Origin: an uncultured Aquimarina sp.
GTDB lineage: Bacteria; Bacteroidota; Bacteroidia; Flavobacteriales; Flavobacteriaceae
Assembly: GCA_947496355.1 (NCBI GenBank)
Contig: CANMCO010000007.1
Span: forward strand, 248,001-312,000
Length of the DNA: 64,000 nt
Reading direction: 5' to 3'
Below, piece by piece: positions 56,043-64,000 of the stretch; position 1 is the stretch's first letter; every line of letters starts with the position of its first letter. Below the pieces are notes generated by a model that saw only the letters and a program-made list of their open reading frames with translations, was not told the DNA's origin and did no database searches. A program made the translations under genes and the position numbers.

Positions 56043-56060
56043 AGTAACAATAGTAGTAAT

Positions 56061-56498
56061 TTATCGCTTATCATCAACATATGTAATGTAGTCTTTAGCT
56101 AAATTACTTTTTTCCTTTTCGGATAAAACTTTACCAGCGATTTGAAATACTTCATGTTCTTCTTCGTCAAGATGGTGCTCAACTTGTTCTTTAAGTTGTT
56201 TGGCTATTTTTAGCCAGGCAGACGAAGAGTATTCTATTTCTTCTAATTTCTCGATAAGCTCATCAATTTCGTGATGCTCTGCAATGCTGTGTCTTGCTTT
56301 TTCCTGAGTTTTATCACTATCGATTAGTGGTACATAAAAATGTCTTTCTTCAGCATCGGCATGGATTGCAAGCTCTTTTTTAAGTTGTTCAAAAGTTTGA
56401 TCTCTTTTATCAGTATCACCAGAAGTGTTTATAAGATTTTCTAAAAGTGACCTTTGTAAGTCGTGATCTTTCCGTAAAGCTTCAAATATATTCATCAT
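56061..56498 (-). CDS. Hemerythrin-domain protein
   Basis: The 145-residue all-helical protein has the metal-ligand pattern of hemerythrins: EALRKDHDLQ, HADAEERHFYV, IAEHHEIDELI and VEHHLDEEEHEVF. It would hold a diiron centre that binds oxygen or nitric oxide. It starts with two Met codons, and either may be used. It begins an operon towards topoisomerase IB and MscS, consistent with oxidative or osmotic stress. Confidence 0.9.
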   Translation of the reverse strand: MMNIFEALRKDHDLQRSLLENLINTSGDTDKRDQTFEQLKKELAIHADAEERHFYVPLIDSDKTQEKARHSIAEHHEIDELIEKLEEIEYSSSAWLKIAKQLKEQVEHHLDEEEHEVFQIAGKVLSEKEKSNLAKDYITYVDDKR

Positions 56499-56519
56499 TA
56501 TAAATTTTAAAATAAAAAT

Positions 56520-56547
56520 GACCTCTTTAAATTTTATCTAAAGAGGC
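56520..56547 (-). terminator. Terminator of the lipoprotein gene at 56588
   Basis: CCTCTTTA at 56522-56529 pairs with TAAAGAGG at 56539-56546, loop 9 bases. On the minus strand the stem is followed by TCATTTTTATTTT. Confidence 0.75.
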
Positions 56548-56587
56548 CATTTCGTCAACTAACCATATCTATCTGGAATTAGATATA

Positions 56588-57163
56588 CTATTTAGTGAAA
56601 ATCACTTTAGATTTTTTTAAGCTCGATTTAAAAGCATTAATGTCTTTCACATACTTAAATTGGTCATTGAAAACACGATCCGGTTTTTCACCTATAATAA
56701 TGTGTTTTACATTAAGATCAGGTGCGTTAAGGATTACACGATCAGAAACTCTTAACTTTTTGTCTCCCAGATCTTGATCTAGTTCTTTCAATCTAGAAAT
56801 CACATATAGTTTATCGTTGGCAGCAATGATCTCCTTTATATCAATAGAGTGCTCTTTGCCAGTTACTTCTGCTTCTACAGTTAGTGTTAATTCTTCCTTC
56901 TCTCCAGAATTTGGCATATCCACATCAATATAAGGTACCTCAATTTCTTCTTCTTCCATGACCACCACAACTTTTGGGATCGTAACTTTTTTAGTTCTTG
57001 TACCTACATTAACATCTGCCCAATCGACATCAAATGTTGGAAGTTGCCCTGCTTCAGTATCTATTTCCACATCTACATCAGGTAATTTTGCTTCTTTCTT
57101 TTGTTGAACATCACAACTACTTACTAAAAGGATAATCATCAATAATCCTATAAAATTTTTCAT
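56588..57163 (-). CDS. Hypothetical acidic lipoprotein
   Basis: The 191-residue protein has a lipobox (LVSSC, Cys17) and a repeated valine/aspartate pattern: PDVDVEIDTEAG, TFDVDWADVNVG and VPYIDVDMPNSGE. A more ordinary alpha/beta C-terminal part follows. I do not recognise the family. It has its own terminator. The 308 bases upstream (57164-57471), between it and the divergent flavodoxin gene, contain no gene I can support and probably hold both promoters. Confidence 0.7.
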   Translation of the reverse strand: MKNFIGLLMIILLVSSCDVQQKKEAKLPDVDVEIDTEAGQLPTFDVDWADVNVGTRTKKVTIPKVVVVMEEEEIEVPYIDVDMPNSGEKEELTLTVEAEVTGKEHSIDIKEIIAANDKLYVISRLKELDQDLGDKKLRVSDRVILNAPDLNVKHIIIGEKPDRVFNDQFKYVKDINAFKSSLKKSKVIFTK

Positions 57164-57471
57164 AATAAAAAGGTTTTTTAGTTTTAGAATTATAAGGGCT
57201 ACCGTGTATTAACAAATCACATTTGCTCTAGTGATATTTTTTTACGTTTTAAGACTGTAAGCAGCCCCTATTTTATATTCCAAAAGTAAGGTCGATATTT
57301 TGATAAGTTGTGCGCATATACAATTTTCATTGACTGTTTTGATTGTTAAGTTGAAAAGCATAGAGAATACTATTAATAGGTATTGAGTTAATAAACATGG
57401 TAATTGCGCACAGAAACTAAAAATTAATTTCTCAAATTGTATTTTGTAATCATCCTTAAAGCTAAAATGAT

Positions 57472-58191
57472 ATGAGCTCAAAAAAAAAACCTGATTTTTC
57501 TAATTTGAAAGCATTATATATTAATTGCACCTTAAAACGTTCAGACCAAAAAAGTCACACCGAGGGACTCATGAATGTATCTAAGAAAATTATGAAATCT
57601 GAAAATGTAACGGTGGAATATCTTCGATTAGTAGATTATGATGTTGCATACGGATTGATGCCCGACATGAAGGAAGAAGGGAAAGAAAAAGATGACTGGC
57701 CCAAAATCTACGAAAAAGTAATAGATGCTGATATCCTAATTATAGGGACACCTATATGGTTAGGAGAAAAATCATCTGTCGCCACCAAATTAATTGAAAG
57801 ATTATATGGGATGAGTGGTAAAACCAATAAAAAAGGGCAGTATATTTATTATGGAAAAGTCGGTGGATGTGTCATTACGGGTAATGAAGATGGGATAAAA
57901 CATTGTGCAATGGGTATCTTATACGCCTTACAACATTTAGGTTATAGTATACCACCACAGGCAGACTGTGGGTGGATTGGTGAAGCCGGACCAGGACCAA
58001 GTTATCTGGATGAAGAGTCTGGTGCAAAAAACAATGCTTTTACAAATAGAAACACTACTTTTATGACTTATAACTTACTTCATTTAGCCGCTATGTTAAA
58101 GAACAATAATGGTTATGATTCATATGGTAATTCTAGGGAAGATTGGGATGATGGTACACGATGGAATTTTGAAAACCCTGAATATCGTTAA
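57472..58191 (+). CDS. Flavodoxin-family / NADPH-dependent FMN reductase-type protein
   Basis: The 239-residue protein has the flavodoxin-like fold with LYINCTLKRSDQKSHTEGLM (phosphate-binding strand-loop), ADILIIGTPIWLGEKSS and GGCVITGNEDG. It would bind FMN and carry electrons or reduce quinones. It is soluble, and a partner is not known. It is followed by DUF2254 after 32 bases, probably in one transcript. Confidence 0.85.
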   Translation: MSSKKKPDFSNLKALYINCTLKRSDQKSHTEGLMNVSKKIMKSENVTVEYLRLVDYDVAYGLMPDMKEEGKEKDDWPKIYEKVIDADILIIGTPIWLGEKSSVATKLIERLYGMSGKTNKKGQYIYYGKVGGCVITGNEDGIKHCAMGILYALQHLGYSIPPQADCGWIGEAGPGPSYLDEESGAKNNAFTNRNTTFMTYNLLHLAAMLKNNNGYDSYGNSREDWDDGTRWNFENPEYR

Positions 58192-58223
58192 TCTGTTACT
58201 TTAAGAAAAACACATAGATTGCT

Positions 58224-59507
58224 ATGAAATCCACATTAAAGTTTTTAAAAAGAGTAAAGAGTACTATCTTTCATAGCATCGCATTTTATCCTGTGTTGAT
58301 TAGTGCAGGATTCTTCTTTTTGGCAATTACTTTATTATTTGTAGAGAATTTAGAGATTATTAATACATTAAAAAAAGAAGTGCCTTATCTTTTGGTACAG
58401 GATAATGAAACTGCTAGAACGATTCTTTCTACATTGTTTGGCGGAATATTATCATTAACCGTTTTTAGTTTTACAATGGTAATGGTAGTATTAAATCAAG
58501 CTTCTTCTAACTTTTCTCCAAGACTTTTACCGGGGTTAATTTCCAATAAAAAGCATCAAATCATATTAGGGTTTTATATAGGCACAATATTATATGCGAT
58601 AATTGTTTTGATGTCATTGGGTGCTTATGGTTCATCTACAAATGCTGTAGGATTTTCTGTAATGGTGTCAGCAGTACTGGGAGCATTTTGTATTGGGTTG
58701 TTTGTATATTTTATTCACAGTATATCTCAAGCCATACAAATACATAATATTATAGACAAGATTTATGCATCCAGTACTAAATTACTTAAAAAAGAAAAAG
58801 TAGAGCAAGAAGAGAAAGATTTTGAAAACCAAAATACCTCATATCAATATTGGAAAACAATACCTAGTAACAAAACTGGTTATTATCGATCCTTTGATAT
58901 CTCATTATTACAGAATTCTTTGAAAAACAAAGAAAATACGATTGAAATTATCCCCTATGCAGATCAACATATCTGGAAAGGAGACCCTGTACTTGGTATC
59001 AAAGAACCTATTTCTGAAGAGGAATTAACATCCTTACATATTTGCTTATATATTCTATCTAATCGGCATGAAGACGATAGTGGAGTTGGCGGTATGATAA
59101 AATTGACCGAGGTAGCTGTAAAAGCATTGTCACCTGGTATTAATGATCCGGGAACTGCTATCAATGCTATTTCTAAATTAGGTCAATTAGTACACCAAGC
59201 ATTGAAAATTCAACCCAAAACTATTGTGGGTATAGCCGATTGTGAGATTAGTATTATTCATAATAAAATAAGTGCTTCAGAATTGATGCGTATTGTGATC
59301 GAACCGATTCGTGTATACGCCAAGGCAGATAGCACGGTTTCCTATGAACTTTTGAGTGCCTTGATTTTTGTTAGAAATAGTAAAGATATATACCCTGGTT
59401 ATGTTGAAGCCGTACAAAATGAAATTATGGCATTGAACAATGATTTAAAAAAATATATAAGTAATAATCAAGATCTAAAACGTATCTTAGAGTTATTAGA
59501 GGCATAA
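58224..59507 (+). CDS. DUF2254 family membrane protein
   Basis: The 427-residue protein has about four N-terminal membrane segments: FYPVLISAGFFFLAITLLF, TLFGGILSLTVFSFTMVMVV, FYIGTILYAIIVLM and a fourth near 145-165. A large cytoplasmic C-terminal domain with VALSPGINDPGTAINAI-type sequence (VKALSPGINDPGTAI) follows. This matches DUF2254, a predicted membrane protein of unknown function. It lies between the flavodoxin-fold gene and DUF2652. Confidence 0.9.
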   Translation: MKSTLKFLKRVKSTIFHSIAFYPVLISAGFFFLAITLLFVENLEIINTLKKEVPYLLVQDNETARTILSTLFGGILSLTVFSFTMVMVVLNQASSNFSPRLLPGLISNKKHQIILGFYIGTILYAIIVLMSLGAYGSSTNAVGFSVMVSAVLGAFCIGLFVYFIHSISQAIQIHNIIDKIYASSTKLLKKEKVEQEEKDFENQNTSYQYWKTIPSNKTGYYRSFDISLLQNSLKNKENTIEIIPYADQHIWKGDPVLGIKEPISEEELTSLHICLYILSNRHEDDSGVGGMIKLTEVAVKALSPGINDPGTAINAISKLGQLVHQALKIQPKTIVGIADCEISIIHNKISASELMRIVIEPIRVYAKADSTVSYELLSALIFVRNSKDIYPGYVEAVQNEIMALNNDLKKYISNNQDLKRILELLEA

Positions 59508-59523
59508 CATTTTTCTTCAATAT

Positions 59524-60126
59524 ATGATTGCAACACCAACATTACTATGCATACCTGATATAAGTGGTTTTACTGAATTTATGAGTACTACAAATATAGA
59601 ATTAAGCTCTAAAGTCATACCATCCTTACTTAACAGAGTAATATATGCGAATAAATTAGATCTTAAAGTCTCAGAAATTGAAGGAGATGCTATTTTGTTT
59701 TATAGAACAGGACCACTACCAACATTCACAGAACTGGTTTATCAGTGTAGATTGTTTTACACGGAATTTTATGAACAATTAAAAATACTCCATAAACAAT
59801 ATAAAAATACAGAAGAAGGGAAGAACATTCCAGAGATGCTTGGTCTAAAAATTGTATTACATTATGGTCAGGAGATTAGTGCGGTTCCAATAGGTAAAAA
59901 CATAAAACTTATGGGAGAAGATGTTATTATTGCGCATAGATTATTAAAAAACAAAATCCCAATAGACGAATATATTTTACTTTCTGAAGATTTATTATTG
60001 GAGTTTAAGGATGAAACTATTGAACGAAATTTTGGTTGGGGAAAGCTTCATGATCACGAAACTGAATATAAACATATAGGAGAAATTAACTATAGTTATA
60101 TTAACCTCGAACCTTTGGTGGATTAA
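59524..60126 (+). CDS. DUF2652 nucleotide-cyclase-like protein
   Basis: The 200-residue soluble protein has PDISGFTEFM, VSEIEGDAILFYR, LKIVLHYGQEI and MGEDVIIAHRLLKN. These match DUF2652 and resemble the class III nucleotidyl cyclase fold (DISGFT metal site, EGDAI, G.DV..A.RL). Whether it makes a cyclic nucleotide is not known. It lies 16 bases after DUF2254, so it is likely co-transcribed. The 254 bases that follow hold no gene I can see. Confidence 0.85.
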   Translation: MIATPTLLCIPDISGFTEFMSTTNIELSSKVIPSLLNRVIYANKLDLKVSEIEGDAILFYRTGPLPTFTELVYQCRLFYTEFYEQLKILHKQYKNTEEGKNIPEMLGLKIVLHYGQEISAVPIGKNIKLMGEDVIIAHRLLKNKIPIDEYILLSEDLLLEFKDETIERNFGWGKLHDHETEYKHIGEINYSYINLEPLVD

Positions 60127-60380
60127 GAATTGTCCAACTGCCATTTTTATAACGTTTCATTTAATTTACAAAAGGTATTTATTTTCAATTTACACTAAGT
60201 TTCTAAAATCATATTCTTACAGTTTTCGTCTAGTGTTTCCTCGCTTTACGATAGAGTTAAGATAAATAGTATATGAGCAAAAGATGCCATTCTACTCAAG
60301 GTATCTTTGTAATGAGCAAAAGAAGGACGATATAATCCTGTTGTTCAATTTCAATATATTATTAATCTTAAAAAATTGCT

Positions 60381-60887
60381 ATGAATTATTTGAATATGAA
60401 TGAGAAAAAGCTTTTACCTGTTGTATTAGAGTTAAATATACTTTTAGCCGATTACAATATTTACTACCAAAAATTAAGAGGTTTCCATTGGAATATTTTA
60501 GGAAAAAACTTCTTTGATCTTCACGTAAAATTTGAAGAATTATACAATGATGCCAAATTAAAAATTGATGAAATCGCAGAGCGTGTTCTAACATTACAGC
60601 ATCACCCAGTAAGTCAGTTTAAAGAATATATAAAAATGGCTACTGTAGAAGAAATTACACCATTGATGAAAGATACAGAAATGGTAGAAGAACTACTTGA
60701 GGATCATAAAAAATTACTGACCCAGATGCGAGTAATATTAACACATGCGGAAGAGGCAGGTGATGAGGGAAGTATTGACATGATAGGAGCTTATATAAGG
60801 GAGTTAGAAAAATCAAGCTGGATGCTAAATGCTTGGTCAAAAAACACTTCTGACCATTTAGACACTAGTATGATAAGAGAAGCATAA
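60381..60887 (+). CDS. dps: Dps family DNA-binding/ferroxidase protein
   Basis: The 168-residue protein has the Dps ferroxidase residues H36, H48, D63 and E67 in GFHWNILGKNFFDLH and KIDEIAERV. Their spacing is the same as in Listeria Dps. It would form a 12-mer that oxidises and stores iron and shields DNA from peroxide. It has no long basic N-terminal tail. It is flanked by other oxidative and osmotic stress genes. Confidence 0.93.
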   Translation: MNYLNMNEKKLLPVVLELNILLADYNIYYQKLRGFHWNILGKNFFDLHVKFEELYNDAKLKIDEIAERVLTLQHHPVSQFKEYIKMATVEEITPLMKDTEMVEELLEDHKKLLTQMRVILTHAEEAGDEGSIDMIGAYIRELEKSSWMLNAWSKNTSDHLDTSMIREA

Positions 60888-60928
60888 TCAAAAAAAACGA
60901 AATTAATAACCATTAAAAATTATATAAA

Positions 60929-61396
60929 ATGAAAATGATAAAGTTAATAACTACATTGTTAATCACATTTACTCTTACAGGGGCAATTGCACAGAGCAAT
61001 TCGCAAATGATAAAGACAAGAACAACAAAAACATTTGAGTTCAAAAAAGACGGTAAAACAATACCATACAGAGTAACGGTATATAAAACAAGTAAAACCC
61101 CCTTAAAGTTGAACTCAGCAGAAAAAGGAGAATTAAACCAAGATAGAAAAATTACTCCAGCTCAAGTAACTAAGCTAATCTATATTGACAACGACATGTA
61201 TAGCGACTATGATAAATACATCGTATTACGATATACCAAAGATGCCAATGATAGTTTTGAATTAAAGGCTACGGATAGAGGTTTCAAAGTTATTGTTGAT
61301 AAGAAAAATGTAGAGTATATTTTTGGAGAAGGTCTATATTTTGTGAATAATGCAGACAAAGATTACTTTTTTGTGGATGAATTTGATTCGATCTAA
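60929..61396 (+). CDS. Hypothetical exported protein
   Basis: The 155-residue protein has a signal peptide (cleavage near AIAQ). The mature beta-rich part includes KTFEFKKDGKTIPYRVTVYK and VLRYTKDANDSFEL. I do not recognise a named family. It follows dps by 41 bases and ends in a strong terminator, so the two may be one unit. It is predicted to be periplasmic. Confidence 0.75.
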   Translation: MKMIKLITTLLITFTLTGAIAQSNSQMIKTRTTKTFEFKKDGKTIPYRVTVYKTSKTPLKLNSAEKGELNQDRKITPAQVTKLIYIDNDMYSDYDKYIVLRYTKDANDSFELKATDRGFKVIVDKKNVEYIFGEGLYFVNNADKDYFFVDEFDSI

Positions 61397-61422
61397 AAAG
61401 TACTCGAAAATAATAGTTTTTC

Positions 61423-61449
61423 AAAAACTCCCTTTTTGGGAGTTTTTTT
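61423..61449 (+). terminator. Rho-independent terminator
   Basis: AAAAACTCCC at 61423-61432 pairs with GGGAGTTTTT at 61438-61447 around a 5-base loop, followed by T residues. It ends the unit containing the gene at 60929. Confidence 0.9.
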
Positions 61450-61525
61450 GATTTTATAAAATGTTTTATTTTTTGATGTATATTAACAAAACCTTATGCA
61501 CAGTATTTTAAAATAGTTGGTTTTT

Positions 61526-61553
61526 GTTTATTATTTTTAACGTTGTGTTAAAC
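61526..61553. promoter_or_regulatory. One-mismatch copy of the 28-bp inverted repeat (site D)
   Basis: GTTTAT at 61526-61531 and TTAAAC at 61548-61553 span 28 bases, like sites A-C, but the left arm differs at one base. It lies 31 bases before the AraC-type start at 61585. It could be a weaker operator or chance. Confidence 0.35.
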
Positions 61554-61584
61554 AAAATAACTCACTCTTATAATCATTTTAAAG

Positions 61585-62649
61585 ATGCACTCAGAACCAA
61601 CAACCGCCATAGAAATTAATATTACCGCCAAGGATACAGAAGGAACAGTTAGGCAAATTCAGGAAGTTATAGGAGGAAAAATAGAGGAACGATGGGGGGA
61701 GTATATACTTACTGTTAATAATCTTAATGCACACGGTTCAATTAGATTTATTACGTTCGATTGGGGAGTAAACTTATTAGAATATGATATTATATTTCAT
61801 AAAGAGTTTGTATTAATTATGGATGCTTCAGAATATAATCCTATTCATTTTGCCTATTGCCTTACGGGACATTGTGGGCATCGATTTGGATACCAAAATG
61901 AAATACATACATTAGAACAGTTTCAGTCAGTTATTATTACCAGTCGTGATGGTGGATATAACTACGGTTATTTTCCAAAAGAAGAAAAATTAGAGATTAA
62001 TGTAATACAAATTGCTAGAAAAAAATATTTAAAAAAACGACTTAATAACGTGTCACAGCTCAACGAAAGGCTGTATCAGGTTTTTATGGATGAAGATCAT
62101 GAGAAGGCCTTTGCTTATTTTGGTACATTTAATCTAAAATTAGCAGATCAGATTGGTGCTTTACGCAAAATAAAGCAAAAAGGCATGATAAGGATATTAC
62201 AAATAGAAGGTATGATTTACCAAATTCTGTCTATGCACATTCAGCAACATGATCGGGCTATGAAAGAAGAAGTATTACCCACTACACTTTTAAAAAGAGA
62301 ATTAAAGTCAATAAGAAGTTTGGCTAATAAAATTATCAAGGATGTAGCCAAAGATTATTCTTTAGAACAACTTTCAGAAGAAACTGGATTACCACAAGCA
62401 AAGCTTCAAGAAGGATTCAAATTATTATATGCCAGAACAGTAACAGAATATATACGGCACGTACGATTAGAAGCTGCCAGAGATTTAATAAGAACTACTG
62501 ATATGAATATCTCAGAGATTGTATATTCTATTGGATTTAGTAGTAGAAGTTATTTTTCGAAAATTTTTAAAGAAAAGTATGATATTAGCCCCAATGATTT
62601 TAAAAACAGGACTGAATTGCCTGTAGAAGAAGTTGTAGGCGTGTCATAA
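61585..62649 (+). CDS. AraC-family transcriptional regulator (paralogue 4)
   Basis: The 354-residue regulator has ERWGEYILTVNN and GSIRFITFDWGVNLLEYDI in the N-terminal sensor part, very similar to paralogue 2. FAYCLTGHCGHRF is shared with paralogue 3. The C-terminal HTH region includes LSEETGLPQAKLQEGFKLLY and ISEIVYSIGFSSRSYFSKIF. It lies next to the YtxH/holin-like/DUF6327 genes on the opposite strand, which are plausible targets. Confidence 0.9.
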   Translation: MHSEPTTAIEINITAKDTEGTVRQIQEVIGGKIEERWGEYILTVNNLNAHGSIRFITFDWGVNLLEYDIIFHKEFVLIMDASEYNPIHFAYCLTGHCGHRFGYQNEIHTLEQFQSVIITSRDGGYNYGYFPKEEKLEINVIQIARKKYLKKRLNNVSQLNERLYQVFMDEDHEKAFAYFGTFNLKLADQIGALRKIKQKGMIRILQIEGMIYQILSMHIQQHDRAMKEEVLPTTLLKRELKSIRSLANKIIKDVAKDYSLEQLSEETGLPQAKLQEGFKLLYARTVTEYIRHVRLEAARDLIRTTDMNISEIVYSIGFSSRSYFSKIFKEKYDISPNDFKNRTELPVEEVVGVS

Positions 62650-62654
62650 TTTTA

Positions 62655-62858
62655 CTACCTAAAGAGCCTTTTGATCAAATAGAAGATTCCATATTTTTTA
62701 ACTGCACTAAGGATAGTTGAGACCCATTGATACGGTTGCAAATCTTCTTTGAACTCAGACTTCAGAAGTTTCATTTCTTCAAGGCATATCTGACGTTGTA
62801 AATTTAGTTTACGCAAGTCTTGTTCTATTTCTTTAAAAGAAGTGTATGTTTTTTTCAT
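62655..62858 (-). CDS. DUF6327-like small protein
   Basis: I use the ATG at 62858, giving 67 residues (MKKTYTSFKEIEQDLRKLNL). The upstream Met at 62909 would overlap the holin-like gene. The N-terminus is a short coiled-coil-like helix, and the C-terminus (ILSAVKKYGIFYLIKRLFR) is amphipathic or weakly membrane-seeking. It matches the style of DUF6327. It is the last gene of a three-gene unit with the holin-like and YtxH genes. Confidence 0.7.
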   Translation of the reverse strand: MKKTYTSFKEIEQDLRKLNLQRQICLEEMKLLKSEFKEDLQPYQWVSTILSAVKKYGIFYLIKRLFR

Positions 62859-62862
62859 AAGG

Positions 62863-63210
62863 TTAATCAAAAAATTCTTTCGACATTTTTTTAATAATAT
62901 TTTCATCAATTTTTCTACGAAGAAGATATGATATTCCAGTAAAAATGAAAAGAGCTGCGGCCATTAATAAACAGGCCAGCGCAGTACTGCCAATAAGTTG
63001 ACCCAACCAAATTGCTCCGGATACAGTTAAGAATATCAACGCTAGAAAAAGCAAGCCACCAACAATGGCCAACTTGCTTAAAAAGGAAAATGCCCTTGCC
63101 AATTGCTGGAAAGCTTTTAGCTTATAATATTCTTGAGAAACTTTAACATAGGTTTCTCCAGAATCAAATGCTTTGTTTGACGTTTCGTTTATTGCATTAA
63201 TTACTCCCAT
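62863..63210 (-). CDS. Phage-holin-family (YqjE-like) membrane protein
   Basis: The 115-residue protein has two hydrophobic segments (LAIVGGLLFLALIFLTVSGA and LACLLMAAALFIFTGISYLL) between charged ends. It matches the putative actinobacterial holin-X/YqjE-type family. Such proteins are usually chromosomal stress-linked membrane proteins rather than lysis genes. Its start overlaps the YtxH stop by one base. Confidence 0.82.
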   Translation of the reverse strand: MGVINAINETSNKAFDSGETYVKVSQEYYKLKAFQQLARAFSFLSKLAIVGGLLFLALIFLTVSGAIWLGQLIGSTALACLLMAAALFIFTGISYLLRRKIDENIIKKMSKEFFD

Positions 63211-63539
63211 TACGATTTCTGTAATTTTTTGTTCTTAGCTTTCAACTCACTTAATTTTTTTTCAAGAGAGGTAATCACGTCGTCTGCTTTGTAACTTGCA
63301 TCAGAAACAAGAGATTCAATTTTGGTATCTAATGTTTCTTTTTGAGTAGATACTGTATTGGCAATTTGATGTTGTAAATTAGAGGCCTCTTTTGCTAAAT
63401 GATCTTTGGTTGCTTGTGCTTCATCCGCTATTCTTCTTCGCGTATTTACTCCTTTATCGGGAGCAAATAAGATGCCTAAAGTTGCGCCAATTGCTGTTCC
63501 TGCTATAATTCCTAAAAATGTATTACTACTATTACTCAT
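63210..63539 (-). CDS. YtxH domain-containing protein
   Basis: The 109-residue protein has one N-terminal glycine-rich membrane helix (FLGIIAGTAIGATLGILFAP) followed by DKGVNTRRRIADEA and a long helix with many charged residues. This is the YtxH family, a general-stress protein in Gram-positives and common in Bacteroidota. It leads the YtxH/holin-like/DUF6327 operon. Confidence 0.92.
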   Translation of the reverse strand: MSNSSNTFLGIIAGTAIGATLGILFAPDKGVNTRRRIADEAQATKDHLAKEASNLQHQIANTVSTQKETLDTKIESLVSDASYKADDVITSLEKKLSELKAKNKKLQKS

Positions 63540-63726
63540 TGTTATTTTTTTTAAGTTTTTAAATTATTTACTACAAAATTCATCAAAAATAGCTGTAAGC
63601 TTTGACTCAAACCGTAAGGATGTTAACGGAAATGATTTTTGGCAAACGAATTAACATTTATATCAAAAGCGTTCACCCTTTTACTGCTCTGGATCTATCT
63701 TTGATGTGTAATTAAAATAAGATCAA

Positions 63727-64000
63727 ATGGCAAATACAATCACGACAACCTATCCTTTTACGGGAGAAGTTTTAAAAGAATATACTTTATTTACAGACGA
63801 AGCAATTGATACTTCACTACATAGATCTAAAGAAGTATTTCTAGAGTGGAAAAAACTACCATTACAGGATCGTACCAAGCTTTTGCAAAAATTAGCTGAT
63901 GTGTTGGATCAACAAAAAGAAGAATATGCAAATTTGATCACCATGGAGATGGGTAAACCTTATCGGGAAAGCATTGCTGAAATAGAAAAATGTGTTTGGT
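63727..64000 (+). CDS. Aldehyde dehydrogenase (succinate-semialdehyde type), 3' end cut by window
   Basis: The ATG at 63727 opens a frame to the window end (91 residues). The start VFLEWKKLPLQDRTKLLQKL followed by ITMEMGKPYRESIAEIEKC is typical of NAD(P)-dependent aldehyde dehydrogenases of the succinate-semialdehyde group. The catalytic cysteine and glutamate lie beyond the window. Substrate is not certain from this part. Confidence 0.85.
   Translation, partial: MANTITTTYPFTGEVLKEYTLFTDEAIDTSLHRSKEVFLEWKKLPLQDRTKLLQKLADVLDQQKEEYANLITMEMGKPYRESIAEIEKCVW

Noticed and set aside
62863..63210. Holin-like gene as evidence of a prophage
   Set aside because: No lysis, capsid or integrase genes are nearby. 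This family is usually chromosomal and linked to YtxH stress genes.
1..64000. CRISPR arrays, tRNA or rRNA genes, insertion sequences, replication origin
   Set aside because: I saw no regularly spaced direct repeats, no tRNA or rRNA-like sequence, no transposase and no origin-type cluster anywhere in the window.

Overview
The window is AT-rich DNA from a marine-type member of the Bacteroidota, most likely the family Flavobacteriaceae. Evidence for this is the abundance of lipoproteins with acidic residues after the lipobox cysteine, a polysaccharide-utilisation layout, weak ribosome-binding sites and many families typical of that group. An Aquimarina-like genus is possible, but this is inference. 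No rRNA, tRNA, CRISPR array, transposase or prophage was seen.

Region 1 (1-13317) is a beta-1,3-glucan (laminarin) utilisation locus. It begins inside a surface glycan-binding protein, followed by a GH16 laminarinase lipoprotein and a PKD/four-module binding lipoprotein, and ends in a strong terminator at 4508-4538. A second cluster then encodes a cytoplasmic GH149-type beta-1,3-oligoglucan phosphorylase, a GH17 lipoprotein, a GH30 lipoprotein (probably beta-1,6 debranching), an MFS sugar symporter and a second GH17 without signal peptide. Together they suggest surface binding and cutting, debranching, import of oligosaccharides and intracellular phosphorolysis.

Region 2 (13318-29148) holds a DNA repair and photobiology island. 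It contains the ligase-associated cassette (exonuclease, ATP-dependent ligase, Lhr-like helicase, PdeM) and a photolyase operon (DUF2256, CRY-DASH, iron-sulfur photolyase, a third FAD photolyase-like protein, TIGR03643, DUF2452). Decayed genes (CIA30-like, truncated SDR) lie at its left end. Two near-identical inverted copies of the 3' end of a yihY gene bracket the island. A 28-bp inverted repeat, GTTTAA-N16-TTAAAC, recurs at three promoters inside it and looks like a shared operator.

Region 3 (29149-42989) carries envelope and signalling genes: YihY, a PafA-like phosphatase, a CotH-like protein, a small zincin, an HD-PycTM (Pycsar effector-type) protein, a GH3-family adenylating enzyme, a giant metallophosphoesterase/beta-barrel lipoprotein, a DUF6268 barrel and a cardiolipin synthase.

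Region 4 (42990-64000) is a stress and envelope-homeostasis island. It contains four paralogous AraC-family regulators, two PA2169/DUF2383-type helix bundles, small membrane proteins (DUF1328, YqaE/Pmp3, a 32-residue one), DUF2945, AI-2E exporter-family and MscS-type proteins, topoisomerase IB, hemerythrin, a flavodoxin-fold reductase, DUF2254, DUF2652, Dps, and a YtxH/holin-like/DUF6327 trio. It ends in the start of an aldehyde dehydrogenase gene.
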